DNA from: Nocardioides xinjiangensis | GTDB taxonomy: Bacteria; Actinomycetota; Actinomycetes; Propionibacteriales; Nocardioidaceae | Assembly: GCF_017916455.1 (NCBI RefSeq) | Contig: NZ_JAFMSY010000001.1 | Location: 1,657,977-1,721,976 of the forward strand | DNA length: 64,000 bases | Direction: 5' to 3' | Shown here: in pieces, positions 1 to 7,649 of the stretch | Position numbering within the stretch: the stretch's first letter is position 1 | How the letters are laid out: every line of letters starts with the position of its first letter | The notes under the pieces: model-generated | Database searches by the model: none | The model's input: the letters and a program-made list of their open reading frames with translations, nothing else | What the model was told of the DNA's origin: nothing | Program-made: the position numbers and the translations under genes

Positions 1-1
1 C

Positions 2-292
2 GCCGGGCACCCCCACACCAACATGGCGAAGGCCGCGCTCAACATGCTCACCCGGACCAGCTCGGGGGAGATGTTCGAGACCGACCGCATCCTCATGACG
101 GCGGTCGACACCGGCTGGATCACCGACGAGCGTCCGCACCACGAGAAGCTCCGGATCGCCGCCGAGGGCTGGCACGCGCCGCTCGACCTCGTCGACGGGG
201 CGGCCCGCGTCTACGACCCGATCGTGCTCGGCGAGGCGGGCACCGACCTCTTCGGGTGCTTCGTCAAGGACTACCAGCCCTCGCCGTGGTGA
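2..292 (+). CDS. SDR-family oxidoreductase, C-terminal part
   Basis: The last 96 residues of a short-chain dehydrogenase/reductase; the start lies before the window. The visible part begins just ahead of the helix that carries the catalytic Lys (AKAALNML) and continues through a VDTGWITDE loop, a typical SDR C-terminal segment. SDRs use NAD(P)H to reduce or oxidise carbonyl/alcohol groups in the cytoplasm. Oddly, the residue four before this Lys, normally the catalytic Tyr of YxxxK, reads Thr, so this may be an atypical or non-catalytic member. An internal ATG at 23 is not the true start because the homology extends to the window edge. The substrate cannot be told. Confidence 0.8.
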   Translation, partial: AGHPHTNMAKAALNMLTRTSSGEMFETDRILMTAVDTGWITDERPHHEKLRIAAEGWHAPLDLVDGAARVYDPIVLGEAGTDLFGCFVKDYQPSPW

Positions 293-345
293 GCGCCGGC
301 GCGGCGCCGCGGCATGGCCCGGCCACGGCTGGGTAACGACAGGCG

Positions 346-1140
346 GTGAGCCTCAGTCGCAGGTCCGTGCTGGTCGGCGGCGCGACGGTGTCGATGACCG
401 CCACGCTCGGTGCCTGCGGCCGGGAGCCGGGGGTGGACGAGAGGAGCCCCGCGATGGACGCGTCGACCGCCGAGGTGCGGCGGGGCCGCCTGGCGTTCCG
501 GCCGCCGGAGCAGCCCCGAGCCGCCACAGGACGAACGGGGACGTTCGCGATGTCGGGGGGCGGCGGGGCGCCGCCCGCGGAGCTCCACGTGCCTGCGCTC
601 GACGGCCGGGAGCCGCTGCGCCTCGTGGTGATGCTCCACGGCGCCGGCGGTGTCGCTCGCAGTGCCCTCGACCGACTGCGTGGCGCGGCGGACGCGCACC
701 GGCTGCTCGTGCTCGCCCCGAAGTCGACCTCCACCACGTGGGACGTCATCGGAGGCGGCTACGGTCCCGACGTCCGCAACCTGGACCGGCTGCTGGCCGA
801 GCTCGCGGCCGCCTACCCGCTCCGCGGCTTCACCATCGGCGGGTTCTCGGACGGCGCGAGCTACGCCCTGTCGCTGGGGATCGGCAACGGTGACGTCTTC
901 GACTCCGTCATCGCGTTCTCACCCGGGTTCCAGGCCGCCGGGACGACGAACGGTCGACCGGACTTCTTCGTCTCGCACGGCACCGCGGACCGGGTTCTGC
1001 CCATCGATCGCTGCAGCCGCCGCATCGTCCCGGCGCTCGAGGACGCCGGCTACGACGTGACGTACCACGAGTTCGACGGTGGCCACGTGGTGCCGGAGCC
1101 GGTCCGGGACGAGGCGGTCGCCTGGCTCGACGCGCGCTGA
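346..1140 (+). CDS. Lipoprotein alpha/beta hydrolase, PHB-depolymerase/esterase type
   Basis: Exported esterase-like protein of 264 residues with a GTG start. The N-terminus has an RR pair (residues 5-6), a hydrophobic stretch and a lipobox LGAC with Cys24, so it should be lipid-anchored outside the membrane, possibly through Tat. The hydrolase core shows the oxyanion region MLHGAGG near residue 96, nucleophile Ser168 in GFSDG, probable acid Asp215 in HGTAD and His247 in GGHVV. This layout fits the PHB-depolymerase/dienelactone-hydrolase-like esterases. It is flanked by the SDR gene and a convergent VOC gene, which give no substrate hint. Family is fairly sure, substrate unknown. Confidence 0.8.
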   Translation: MSLSRRSVLVGGATVSMTATLGACGREPGVDERSPAMDASTAEVRRGRLAFRPPEQPRAATGRTGTFAMSGGGGAPPAELHVPALDGREPLRLVVMLHGAGGVARSALDRLRGAADAHRLLVLAPKSTSTTWDVIGGGYGPDVRNLDRLLAELAAAYPLRGFTIGGFSDGASYALSLGIGNGDVFDSVIAFSPGFQAAGTTNGRPDFFVSHGTADRVLPIDRCSRRIVPALEDAGYDVTYHEFDGGHVVPEPVRDEAVAWLDAR

Positions 1141-1165
1141 CCGGCGGGCGGTCCGGCCTCCCCGC

Positions 1166-1591
1166 TCAGCCCGCCGGAGCGCCGGCGATGTTGACCATCC
1201 AGCTGATGCCGAACCGGTCCACGAACATCCCGAACTCGTCGCCCCAGGGCGCCGGCTCGAGCGGTTGACGCACGTCGCCGCCCTCGGAGAGGCCCGCGAA
1301 CCACGCGCGCATCTCGTCGGCGTCCTCGGGGCCGCCCGACAGGCTGACCGAGACGTTGTCGCCGTAGGTCACCTGCACCATCTCCGCGGGCGCGTCGGCG
1401 CACATCAGCGTGAAGCCCGACGGCGTCTCCAGCTGGCCGTGCATGACCTGGTCGGCCAACGGGCCCCCGGTGCCCATGTCGCCGAAGGTCATCACCTCGA
1501 GCTCGCCGCCCAGCACGGACCGGTAGAACTCGATCGCCTCCCGAGCCCTGCCGTCGGGGAAGTTCAGGTAGGGGTTCAGCCTGGTGGTCAC
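1166..1591 (-). CDS. VOC-family (PhnB/glyoxalase-like) protein
   Basis: A 141-residue protein of the vicinal-oxygen-chelate fold, PhnB-like branch: the opening LNPYLNFPDG, then AREAIEFYRSVLGGE, TFGDMG and a C-terminal GDEFGMFVDRFGISW are hallmarks of the family. Such proteins are cytoplasmic; many are uncharacterised and some resemble 3-demethylubiquinone methyltransferase-like proteins. I chose the GTG at 1591 because GAGGAG lies seven bases ahead of it and because homology begins right after; a longer reading to 1627 adds residues unlike the family. It is convergent with the esterase gene. Function beyond fold is not assignable. Confidence 0.85.
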   Translation of the reverse strand: MTTRLNPYLNFPDGRAREAIEFYRSVLGGELEVMTFGDMGTGGPLADQVMHGQLETPSGFTLMCADAPAEMVQVTYGDNVSVSLSGGPEDADEMRAWFAGLSEGGDVRQPLEPAPWGDEFGMFVDRFGISWMVNIAGAPAG

Positions 1592-1657
1592 GGGACGCTC
1601 CTCGCACGCTCGGACGGCGAGCACCACGCTAGCCAGCGGCGGCGGACGGCGGAAGGC

Positions 1658-1771
1658 TCAGCGGCCCATGTTCAGCAGCACCGTCAGCAGCACCGAGAGC
1701 ACGACCGACACCAGGATCATCATCAGGCAGCCGATGCCGCCGCCCAGCGGGCGGATGCGCACGGGGCTCAT
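1658..1771 (-). CDS. Small single-pass membrane protein (37 aa)
   Basis: A 37-residue protein with a basic, Gly-rich start (MSPVRIRPLGGG) followed by one hydrophobic helix of about 20 residues (ILVSVVLSVLLTVLLNM). Its ATG overlaps the TGA of the upstream PRC-barrel gene as ATGA, so translation is probably coupled, and a GGGGGAG sequence lies in front of it. The tight coupling is the main evidence that it is real. It probably sits in the cytoplasmic membrane; a role together with the PRC-barrel protein is an inference from the overlap only. Confidence 0.7.
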   Translation of the reverse strand: MSPVRIRPLGGGIGCLMMILVSVVLSVLLTVLLNMGR

Positions 1772-2184
1772 CGCTCCCCCACGTTCCCGCCGGCGCCCTC
1801 GCCCGTCGACCAGGAGTCGCCGGGCAGGTCCTCGCGGTTCTCGTGGCCGGTGCGCTGCGTGTAGTGCTCGGCGTGCAGGCCCCGCGACGTCTCGTCCCAG
1901 GTCCCCTCGTCGTAGTCCGGGGCGTCCTTGACCTGGTCCTTGCTGACGTTGACGATGATGCGGCGTCCCTCGTGGTCCATGCCGACCACGGTGCCGGCGG
2001 GGATCACCCGCTTCTTGCCGAAGATCCAGAAGCCCGTGTCGACGACGAGCCACGCGCCGTCGGTGTCGGCGGTCGCCTGGTCGACCGTGCCGAGCGAGCC
2101 GTCCTCGCCCTCGACGTCGTAGCCCACCAGGTCGCGGTCCTCGGCCCACTCGCTGTCGCGGTAGCTCCAGACGATGTCGCTCAT
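1768..2184 (-). CDS. PRC-barrel domain protein
   Basis: A 138-residue soluble protein with a PRC-barrel-like N-terminal half: DLVGYDVEGEDGSLGTVDQA, then a strand-rich WLVVDTGFWIFGKKRVIPAGTVV segment, matching the barrel seen in RimM and photosynthetic reaction-centre H subunits and in many actinobacterial stress-associated small proteins. The C-terminal half is acidic and hydrophilic (DYDEGTWDETSRGLHAEHYTQR), probably disordered. The start at 2184 has a GGAGACC ribosome site; an earlier in-frame start at 2238 would add unrelated residues. It overlaps the small membrane protein gene by four bases. Precise role unknown. Confidence 0.8.
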   Translation of the reverse strand: MSDIVWSYRDSEWAEDRDLVGYDVEGEDGSLGTVDQATADTDGAWLVVDTGFWIFGKKRVIPAGTVVGMDHEGRRIIVNVSKDQVKDAPDYDEGTWDETSRGLHAEHYTQRTGHENREDLPGDSWSTGEGAGGNVGER

Positions 2185-2292
2185 GGTCTCCTCCAGGTTC
2201 GGCGGTGCGGTCCCCCCGACGCAACCATGCCGCCGCACCCGCCACCACCCGCGTCGGGGTGGGTGTCGCGGGGGACGTGAGCCGGACCTGCG

Positions 2293-2955
2293 TCAGTCGG
2301 AGCCGGAGTGGCCGCGCAGCAGGTCGCCGAACGGCGTCACCTCGGCCTCGACCTGCGCGCCGGACGTACGCCGGGGGCGGGCCGCGAGGTCGGGGCCGAA
2401 GCCGCCGACGCCGTAGCCGTCGCGGCCCACCACCAGCGCGGCGAGCTCGGAGGCCGCGCGGGCGATCCGCTCGGACAGGCCGTGGCTGCCGAAGTCCTCG
2501 GTGGCGGCGAAGACGCCGGTCGGCACCACGACCGCGCGGAGGTAGGCGAACAGCGGCCGCATCGCGTGGTCCAGGACCAGCGAGTGGCGGGCCGTCCCGG
2601 CGGTGGCCGCGACCAGCACCGGCGTACCGGTCAGCGAGTCCTTGTCGAGGGCGTCGAAGAACATCTTGAACAGCCCGCTGTAGCTGCTGTTGAAGACGGG
2701 GGTCACGGCGATCAGGCCGTCGGCGGCGGCCACCTGCTCGCGCAGCTCGGTGAGCCGGGGGGTGGGGATGCCGCCGGTCACCATGAACTGCGCGAGCTCA
2801 CCGGCGACCTCGCGCAGCTCCACGAACTGCACCTGCAGGGCCTCGCCCCGTGCCGTCACCTGCGCCGAGGCGGCCTCGGCCAGCTGGTCGGCGAGCAGCC
2901 GGGTGGACGACGGGACGGTCAGTCCCGCCGTGACGACGACGACGCGCCGGCTCAT
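2293..2955 (-). CDS. NADPH-dependent FMN reductase (CE1759 type)
   Basis: A 220-residue flavodoxin-fold FMN reductase. The N-terminus VVVVTAGLTVPSSTR is the phosphate-binding loop for FMN, and TPVFNSSYSGLFKMFFDAL is the conserved flavin-contact segment of the NADPH-dependent FMN reductase family. It should supply reduced FMN to the luciferase-like monooxygenase encoded just upstream: the two genes overlap by ATGA, which implies coupled translation and matched amounts. This pairing is what is known as the CE1758/CE1759 couple in corynebacteria and relatives. Cytoplasmic; the final oxygenation substrate is unknown. Confidence 0.88.
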   Translation of the reverse strand: MSRRVVVVTAGLTVPSSTRLLADQLAEAASAQVTARGEALQVQFVELREVAGELAQFMVTGGIPTPRLTELREQVAAADGLIAVTPVFNSSYSGLFKMFFDALDKDSLTGTPVLVAATAGTARHSLVLDHAMRPLFAYLRAVVVPTGVFAATEDFGSHGLSERIARAASELAALVVGRDGYGVGGFGPDLAARPRRTSGAQVEAEVTPFGDLLRGHSGSD

Positions 2956-4109
2956 GCGGTGGCCTCGGCGGCCTGCTCGGCCTGCAGCTTCTCCACGTGC
3001 GCGCGGGCGGGCTCGACGAGGTGGTGCGGGGCGTCTGCGCCGGCGGCGACGAGGGAGGCGTGGGTGGGCGGGTCGCTCGGCACGTGCGCCGGGCGGCGTC
3101 GCTCGAACTCGGCGCGCAGCACGGGGACGACCTCGGTGCCGAGCATCTCGACCTGCTCCAGCACCAGCGACTCGGGCAGGCCGGCGTGGTCGGCGAGGAA
3201 CAGCTGCCGCTGGTAGTCGCCGACGTAGTCGGCGAAGCCGAGGGTGCGCTCGATGACCTGCTCGGGGGTGCCGACGGTCAGCGGCGTCATCTTCGTGTAG
3301 TCCTCCAGCGAGGGGCCGTGGCCGTAGACCGGGGCGTTGTCGAAGTAGGGACGGTAGACGCGCTTGGCCTCCGCCTCGCTCGAGGCCATGAAGACCTGCC
3401 CGCCGAGACCGACGACGGCCTGGTCGGCCGCGCCGTGGCCGTAGAACTCGAAGCGGCGCCGGTAGAGCCGCACCATCTGCTCGGTGTGCTCCTTGTTCCA
3501 GAAGATGTGGTTGTGGAAGAACCCGTCCCCGTAGTAGGCCGCCTGCTCGGCGATCTCCGTGCTGCGGATCGACCCGTGCCACACGAAGGGCGGCGTGCCG
3601 TCGAGGGGCGCCGGGGTCGAGGTGTACCCCTGCAGCGGCGTGCGGAACTGCCCCTGCCAGTTGACGACCGGCTCACGCCACAGCTTGCGCAGCAGGTGGT
3701 AGTTCTCGACCGCGAGCTTGATGCCGTCGCGGATGTCCTTGCCGAACCAGGGATAGACCGGGCCGGTGTTGCCGCGGCCCATCATGAGGTCGACGCGCCC
3801 GCCCGACAGGTGCTGCAGGAAGGCGTAGTCCTCGGCGATCTTCACCGGGTCGTTGGTGGTGATCAACGTCGTGCTGGTGGAGAGCAGCAGCTTCTCGGTC
3901 TTGGCCGCGATGTAGCCGAGGTGCGTGGTCGGGGACGACACGACGAAGGGCGGGTTGTGGTGCTCACCGGTGGCGAAGACGTCCAGCCCGACCTCCTCGG
4001 CCTTGAGCGCGACCTTCGTCATCAGGTCGATGCGCTCGGCCTCCGACGCGGTGCGCCCCGTGGTCGGGTCCGTGGTGACGTCGCCGACGCTGAAGATGCC
4101 GAACTGCAT
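2952..4109 (-). CDS. LLM-class FMN-dependent monooxygenase (CE1758 type)
   Basis: A 385-residue luciferase-like (TIM-barrel) monooxygenase. Seen motifs: MQFGIFSVGDV at the first strand, ATGEHHNPPF with the catalytic-pocket HH pair, and VDLMMGRGNTGP in the flavin phosphate region. Family members oxidise a substrate with O2 and reduced FMN, here presumably delivered by the reductase whose gene overlaps its 3' end. The ATG at 4109 follows GGAGGACATC, an excellent ribosome site. A perfect inverted repeat 18 bases further upstream (4127-4150) is a likely operator for a repressor not encoded in the neighbourhood. Substrate unknown. Confidence 0.9.
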   Translation of the reverse strand: MQFGIFSVGDVTTDPTTGRTASEAERIDLMTKVALKAEEVGLDVFATGEHHNPPFVVSSPTTHLGYIAAKTEKLLLSTSTTLITTNDPVKIAEDYAFLQHLSGGRVDLMMGRGNTGPVYPWFGKDIRDGIKLAVENYHLLRKLWREPVVNWQGQFRTPLQGYTSTPAPLDGTPPFVWHGSIRSTEIAEQAAYYGDGFFHNHIFWNKEHTEQMVRLYRRRFEFYGHGAADQAVVGLGGQVFMASSEAEAKRVYRPYFDNAPVYGHGPSLEDYTKMTPLTVGTPEQVIERTLGFADYVGDYQRQLFLADHAGLPESLVLEQVEMLGTEVVPVLRAEFERRRPAHVPSDPPTHASLVAAGADAPHHLVEPARAHVEKLQAEQAAEATA

Positions 4110-4126
4110 GATGTCCTCCGGTGGTG

Positions 4127-4150
4127 GTTGAAGATTGTACGACCTTCAAC
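4127..4150. promoter_or_regulatory. Palindromic operator candidate for the flavin operon
   Basis: GTTGAAG (4127-4133) and CTTCAAC (4144-4150) are exact reverse complements separated by 10 bases (ATTGTACGAC). The site lies 18 bp upstream of the monooxygenase start. Size and symmetry suit a MarR- or TetR-like dimer; the regulator is not adjacent, so identity is inference. Confidence 0.6.
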
Positions 4151-4220
4151 GGGCCTGGCGTGCCCAGTATTCCGCGCGTTCGGCTGCACGGTGGCCGGCG
4201 CCCACCTACGCTCGCGTCCC

Positions 4221-4976
4221 ATGCGCTCCTCCCTGGCCTCGATCGCCGCCCTCGCGACCCTGGCGGCCCTCGCCCCCATGGGCCAGGCGGCGCATGCCGC
4301 GGCGCCGGGCGACTGGCGTACCGCCGCCTGTGCGGCCGACAACCACGACGACCTCGCCCTCGGCGCCTACACGGTGACGCAGGCGAAGAGCCACCGCGTG
4401 CGACAGATCCGCTCGCTCACCCTCACCGCCGAGCGGCTCGTCTTCGCGAGCGGGACCCGGTGCGACCTGCTCAGCGTCGACGGCCGGGTGCGAGGTGGCC
4501 ACGAGCTCACCGGCCACGGCTCGGACATGGCCTTGATGGGCGAGCTGGTCGTGGGCGGCGTGAGCCAGGGCGAGATGGAGGGCCACAGCTCGCAGACCGG
4601 CGCTGGTGGCACCGAGCCGATCCGTCACGCTCGGCACCGGGTGCTGGACGCGATGGTCTTCCGCGACGTGGAGAGCGGCACCGTGCCCGACTCCGCGGCC
4701 GTCCCGGAGGCCTGGCGCAACCAGCCCTACACCTTCACCCACACGAGGACGACCTTCACCGCGACGGTCACCGGCCGGGTGGCCCGGAGGAAGACCTTCA
4801 CCGTCACGCCGGCCACGACGGCCGCCGCGGATCGCCGGCTCGCCGCAGCGCTCGCGGTCGCCGACTCCACCGCCGAGCGCAGGGCCGCGCGCAAGGTGCA
4901 CCGGCTGGCACTGCGTGGGGTCCGGGTCGTCATGAGGAAGTTCCGCCACGACTGGAGCGACGAGCTGCCGCGTTGA
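4221..4976 (+). CDS. Secreted protein of unknown function
   Basis: A 251-residue protein with a clear Sec signal peptide: MRSSLASIAALATLAALAPMG followed by a probable cleavage after AHA near residue 28. The mature part contains two Cys (AACAADN and TRCDLL) that could form a disulfide, and no recognised domain. The C-terminal third is rich in Arg and Lys, for instance RRAARKVHRLALRGVRVVMRKFRHDW. The ATG is preceded by a -10-like TACGCT eight bases upstream and no Shine-Dalgarno, suggesting a leaderless transcript. It is divergent from the flavin operon, and the operator candidate at 4127-4150 lies between them. No function can be assigned. Confidence 0.75.
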   Translation: MRSSLASIAALATLAALAPMGQAAHAAAPGDWRTAACAADNHDDLALGAYTVTQAKSHRVRQIRSLTLTAERLVFASGTRCDLLSVDGRVRGGHELTGHGSDMALMGELVVGGVSQGEMEGHSSQTGAGGTEPIRHARHRVLDAMVFRDVESGTVPDSAAVPEAWRNQPYTFTHTRTTFTATVTGRVARRKTFTVTPATTAAADRRLAAALAVADSTAERRAARKVHRLALRGVRVVMRKFRHDWSDELPR

Positions 4977-5095
4977 CGCCCACCCTCGCGGCGCCGCGCC
5001 CGAGGAATGCCTCCCGCGTCCCGGGCGTTGAGCGGGGCACCATCGATGTCATCGATGTGACCGACCCGCCACCGGGCCGTGCGAGAGGAGCGACG

Positions 5096-5482
5096 ATGAC
5101 CGACTTCACCCCCTTCGAGGACCTGCTGCGCGGGCACGCGGGCCTGCTCGAGGACACCACCCACGACCGCTGGGTCCGCGCGCAGACGCTCTTCGAGGAG
5201 CGCGCCTACCGCGAGGCCGCCGTGCTGCTGACGGAGCTGCTCGACGACCACGGTGAGGTCGTGCACGAGCTCACCGACGTACGCCTGCTGCTGGCGCGCT
5301 CGCTGTTCCACTCCGCCCAGCTCGAGGGCACCATCCGGGTCGCGACCGAGCTGCTCGAGCACGACCCCAACGAGCCCTACGCCCACCTGCTCCTGGGCCG
5401 GGCGATGCAGCGCCAGGGCCGCAAGGACGAGGCCCAGCCGCACCTGCGCCTGGCCGAGCTGCTGGGCGGCTACCGCAGCTGA
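5096..5482 (+). CDS. Small tetratricopeptide-repeat protein
   Basis: A 128-residue cytoplasmic protein made mostly of TPR-type helix pairs. Readable units are RWVRAQTLFEERAYREAAVLL, VRLLLARSLFHSAQLEGTIRVATELLEHDP and PYAHLLLGRAMQRQGRKDEAQPHL, each with the alternating small/large pattern of TPRs. TPR proteins mediate protein-protein contacts; no partner is evident from the neighbours. The ATG follows GAGAGGAGCGACG, a good ribosome site. The upstream gap contains a nine-base near-repeat (ATCGATGTC/ATCGATGTG, about 5042-5060) that could be a control site, but this is weak. Confidence 0.8.
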   Translation: MTDFTPFEDLLRGHAGLLEDTTHDRWVRAQTLFEERAYREAAVLLTELLDDHGEVVHELTDVRLLLARSLFHSAQLEGTIRVATELLEHDPNEPYAHLLLGRAMQRQGRKDEAQPHLRLAELLGGYRS

Positions 5483-5615
5483 GCGCGCCCGCGACGGCGC
5501 GTCCGGGAGCTGACGTACGACGCCTCCCGGACCTCCGCGCGAAGGCTGGGTGAACACTCGCCGCAGGGCGCCTCGCGGGCGCGACAGCGTCCTGCGAGCG
5601 GCCCATGCTGGGGAC

Positions 5616-6416
5616 GTGACCAGCTACGGCGACCACACTGGACCGCTGGCCATCGCCCACCGCGGTGGCATGGCGCTCGCCCCCGAGAACACCTTGGCAG
5701 CCTTCGGGCGCGCCACCGCCCTCGGCCTCACCCACCTCGAGACCGACGTGCACACCACCCGCGACGGGCACGTGGTCTGCTTCCACGACGCGACGCTCAG
5801 GCGCGTCACCGGCCACCGCGGCCGGGTCGCCGACCTCGACCTCGCCGACCTCCGCCGGCTGCGGGTGCACGGGACCGACCAGGTGCCCACGCTGGTCGAG
5901 GCGATGGCGACCTTCCCGCACGCGCGCTTCGCGATCGACCTCAAGAGCGAGGCCTCGATCGGGGCGATGGCGCGGCTCCTGCGTGCGCACCCGGGGTGGG
6001 CGGAGCGCGTCTGCGTGGCCGGCGCGTGGAGCCGGTGGCTGCGCCGCCTCCAGGACGACGCGCCGGGCGTCACGACGGCGCTCGGCTGGCGGTCGTTGAC
6101 GACGCTCATCGCCTGCTCGCGCGGCGGCGTACGACCGCCGGGGATCGGGCCGGCGGGCGGCGCCTTCGCGCACGTGCCGATGCGGCTGGGCCGGCTGCCG
6201 ATCCACTCGGATCGGGTCATCGCGCGAGCCCACGAGCTCGGCATCCGCGTCGTCGTCTGGACCGTCGACGACCCGGCGACGATGCGCGGACTCCTCGACA
6301 TGGGCGTCGACGGGATCATCACCGACCGGCCGGACGTGCTCCGCGAGGTGCTGATCGCGCGCGGCGAGTGGTCCCGGCCCGCGCCCGTGCGCCCCGCGGC
6401 CCCCGCGCCGCGGTAG
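5616..6416 (+). CDS. Glycerophosphodiester phosphodiesterase family protein
   Basis: A 266-residue GDPD-family TIM barrel, which hydrolyses glycerophosphodiesters to glycerol-3-phosphate and an alcohol. The signature is complete at the N-terminus: AIAHRGGMALAPENT (catalytic His-Arg and the metal-binding Glu), then LETDVHTTRDGHVVCFHD with the second metal Glu/Asp and catalytic His. DLKSE and the late WTVDDPATM / GVDGIITDRPD segments also match. No signal peptide is seen, so it is probably cytoplasmic. I prefer the GTG at 5616 (homology starts about 12 residues later); an upstream GTG at 5550 is possible. It converges on the LuxR gene. Confidence 0.88.
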   Translation: MTSYGDHTGPLAIAHRGGMALAPENTLAAFGRATALGLTHLETDVHTTRDGHVVCFHDATLRRVTGHRGRVADLDLADLRRLRVHGTDQVPTLVEAMATFPHARFAIDLKSEASIGAMARLLRAHPGWAERVCVAGAWSRWLRRLQDDAPGVTTALGWRSLTTLIACSRGGVRPPGIGPAGGAFAHVPMRLGRLPIHSDRVIARAHELGIRVVVWTVDDPATMRGLLDMGVDGIITDRPDVLREVLIARGEWSRPAPVRPAAPAPR

Positions 6417-6428
6417 CGCCCCCGACCC

Positions 6429-7064
6429 TCAGGCGGGGTCGCCCACGGACAGGTCGGCGAGCGCCTCGGCGCCGAGGCCGTGCGAGACGGCCCACAGCAC
6501 CGCCTGGCTGCGGCTCTGCACCCCGGTCTTGCGGTAGGCGTTGCGGATGTAGGACTTCACCGAGTTGAGCGAGATCTGCATCTGCCGGGCGATCTCGTCG
6601 TTGCTCTTCCCGGTCGCGATGTGGGCGAGCGTCTCCCGCTCGCGCACCGTGAGCAGGTCGACCTGCGTGGTCGAGCGGAGCTCCTTGGTCGGCAGGACCG
6701 GCAGCAGCGGCGCCACGACCGTCTCCCCGAGGTGGATGCTCCGCAGGGCCCGCCCGAGCTGGGCGGCGTTCAGGCTCTTGGAGAGGTAGCCCGCGACACC
6801 GTGCGCGAGCGGCTCGTGCGACAACCCCGGTTGGTGGTTCCACGTGTAGACCGCCACGTGCCGGATGAAGGGGTCGGCGACCGCGCGCTGCAGCGTGGTG
6901 TCACCCCGGGGCGCTCCGAAGGTCTCGACCAGCGCGACGTCGACGGGCGTGCGTGCGCGGTCCTTGACCGACACCAGCTCGAAGCCGCCCAGCGTTTTGA
7001 GCATGCTGTCCAGACCGCGCCTGACGAGCTCGTCGCCGCCCAGCAGCGCGACACGGATGTCCAT
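6429..7064 (-). CDS. LuxR/NarL-family regulator with degenerate receiver
   Basis: A 211-residue two-domain regulator. Residues 1-115 have the fold of a response-regulator receiver (RVALLGGDELVRRGLDSML... AVYTWN... AGYLSKSL) and residues 140-200 are a GerE-type helix-turn-helix (LTVRERETLAHIATGKSNDEIARQM then SLNSVKSYIRNAYRKTGV). The receiver lacks its normal chemistry: the acidic pair before RRG reads Gly-Gly and the phospho-acceptor position in VALVETFG is Glu47; Thr74 and Lys96 remain. It may therefore act independently of phosphorylation. No histidine kinase gene is near. The ATG at 7064 is chosen over an earlier start at 7103. Confidence 0.85.
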   Translation of the reverse strand: MDIRVALLGGDELVRRGLDSMLKTLGGFELVSVKDRARTPVDVALVETFGAPRGDTTLQRAVADPFIRHVAVYTWNHQPGLSHEPLAHGVAGYLSKSLNAAQLGRALRSIHLGETVVAPLLPVLPTKELRSTTQVDLLTVRERETLAHIATGKSNDEIARQMQISLNSVKSYIRNAYRKTGVQSRSQAVLWAVSHGLGAEALADLSVGDPA

Positions 7065-7216
7065 GAGGGGTCCCCAGTCGTCCAGGAGGCGTGGACCGTC
7101 CACTCCTCGACGACCCCCCAGCCGTCACAAGGACAGTAGACCGCGCCGGCCCGGTTCATGCGTCGCCGTCGACCGGCCCCCACGCGACTACACCCCCACG
7201 GGTGAGCCTGGCCGGT

Positions 7217-7245
7217 TTGGAACTGATACCCCCTAGGGGTATAGT
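7217..7245 (+). promoter_or_regulatory. csoR promoter with embedded CsoR operator
   Basis: A -35 box TTGGAA (7217-7222) and a -10 box TATAGT (7240-7245) are 17 bp apart. The spacer and edges hold ATACCCC (7226-7232) and GGGGTAT (7236-7242), an inverted repeat around CTA that matches the known CsoR operator type. Bound repressor would block polymerase directly. The ATG at 7253 is seven bases after the -10, so the transcript is probably leaderless. Confidence 0.85.
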
Positions 7246-7252
7246 CGACGGC

Positions 7253-7555
7253 ATGAGCGAGCAGCACGGTCACCTCGAGGGCAACGCCGACGCGGTGCAG
7301 GCCCACCTGAAGCGACTCCGCCGGATCGAGGGCCAGGTCCGCGGCATCCAGCGGATGGTCGAGGAGGAGAAGTACTGCATCGACATCCTGACCCAGGTCT
7401 CGGCCGCGACCAAGGCGCTCCAGGCGCTGGCGCTCTCGCTGCTCGACGACCACATGGCGCACTGCCTCGTCGACGCCGCCCGCGAGGGAGGCGCTGAGCA
7501 GGAGCAGAAGCTCAAGGAGGCGTCCGAGGCCATCGCGCGCCTCGTGAGGTCCTGA
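7253..7555 (+). CDS. csoR: CsoR-type copper-sensing repressor
   Basis: A 100-residue all-helical metal-sensitive repressor. The Cu(I) ligands of CsoR are present with correct spacing: Cys42, His67 and Cys71 (in YCIDIL and DDHMAHCL). Family members hold the operator when copper is low and release it on binding Cu(I), switching on export. The gene leads the copper operon and its own operator lies in the promoter, so it is autoregulated. There is no Shine-Dalgarno; the -10 box sits seven bases before the ATG. The C-terminal tail after Cys71 is charged and short as in other actinobacterial CsoRs. Confidence 0.92.
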   Translation: MSEQHGHLEGNADAVQAHLKRLRRIEGQVRGIQRMVEEEKYCIDILTQVSAATKALQALALSLLDDHMAHCLVDAAREGGAEQEQKLKEASEAIARLVRS

Positions 7556-7649
7556 GCCGCCAGGCTCCCCACCGCGCACTCCCGCCCGCACACCGTCCGA
7601 CCAGCCCGACCCGCCTGACCCCATCCCACCGCCTGACCAGGAGCCCACC

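Noticed and set aside
5042..5060. ATCGATGT direct repeat before the TPR gene as an operator
   Set aside because: Very short, with no promoter nearby and no symmetry partner; mentioned only with the gene.
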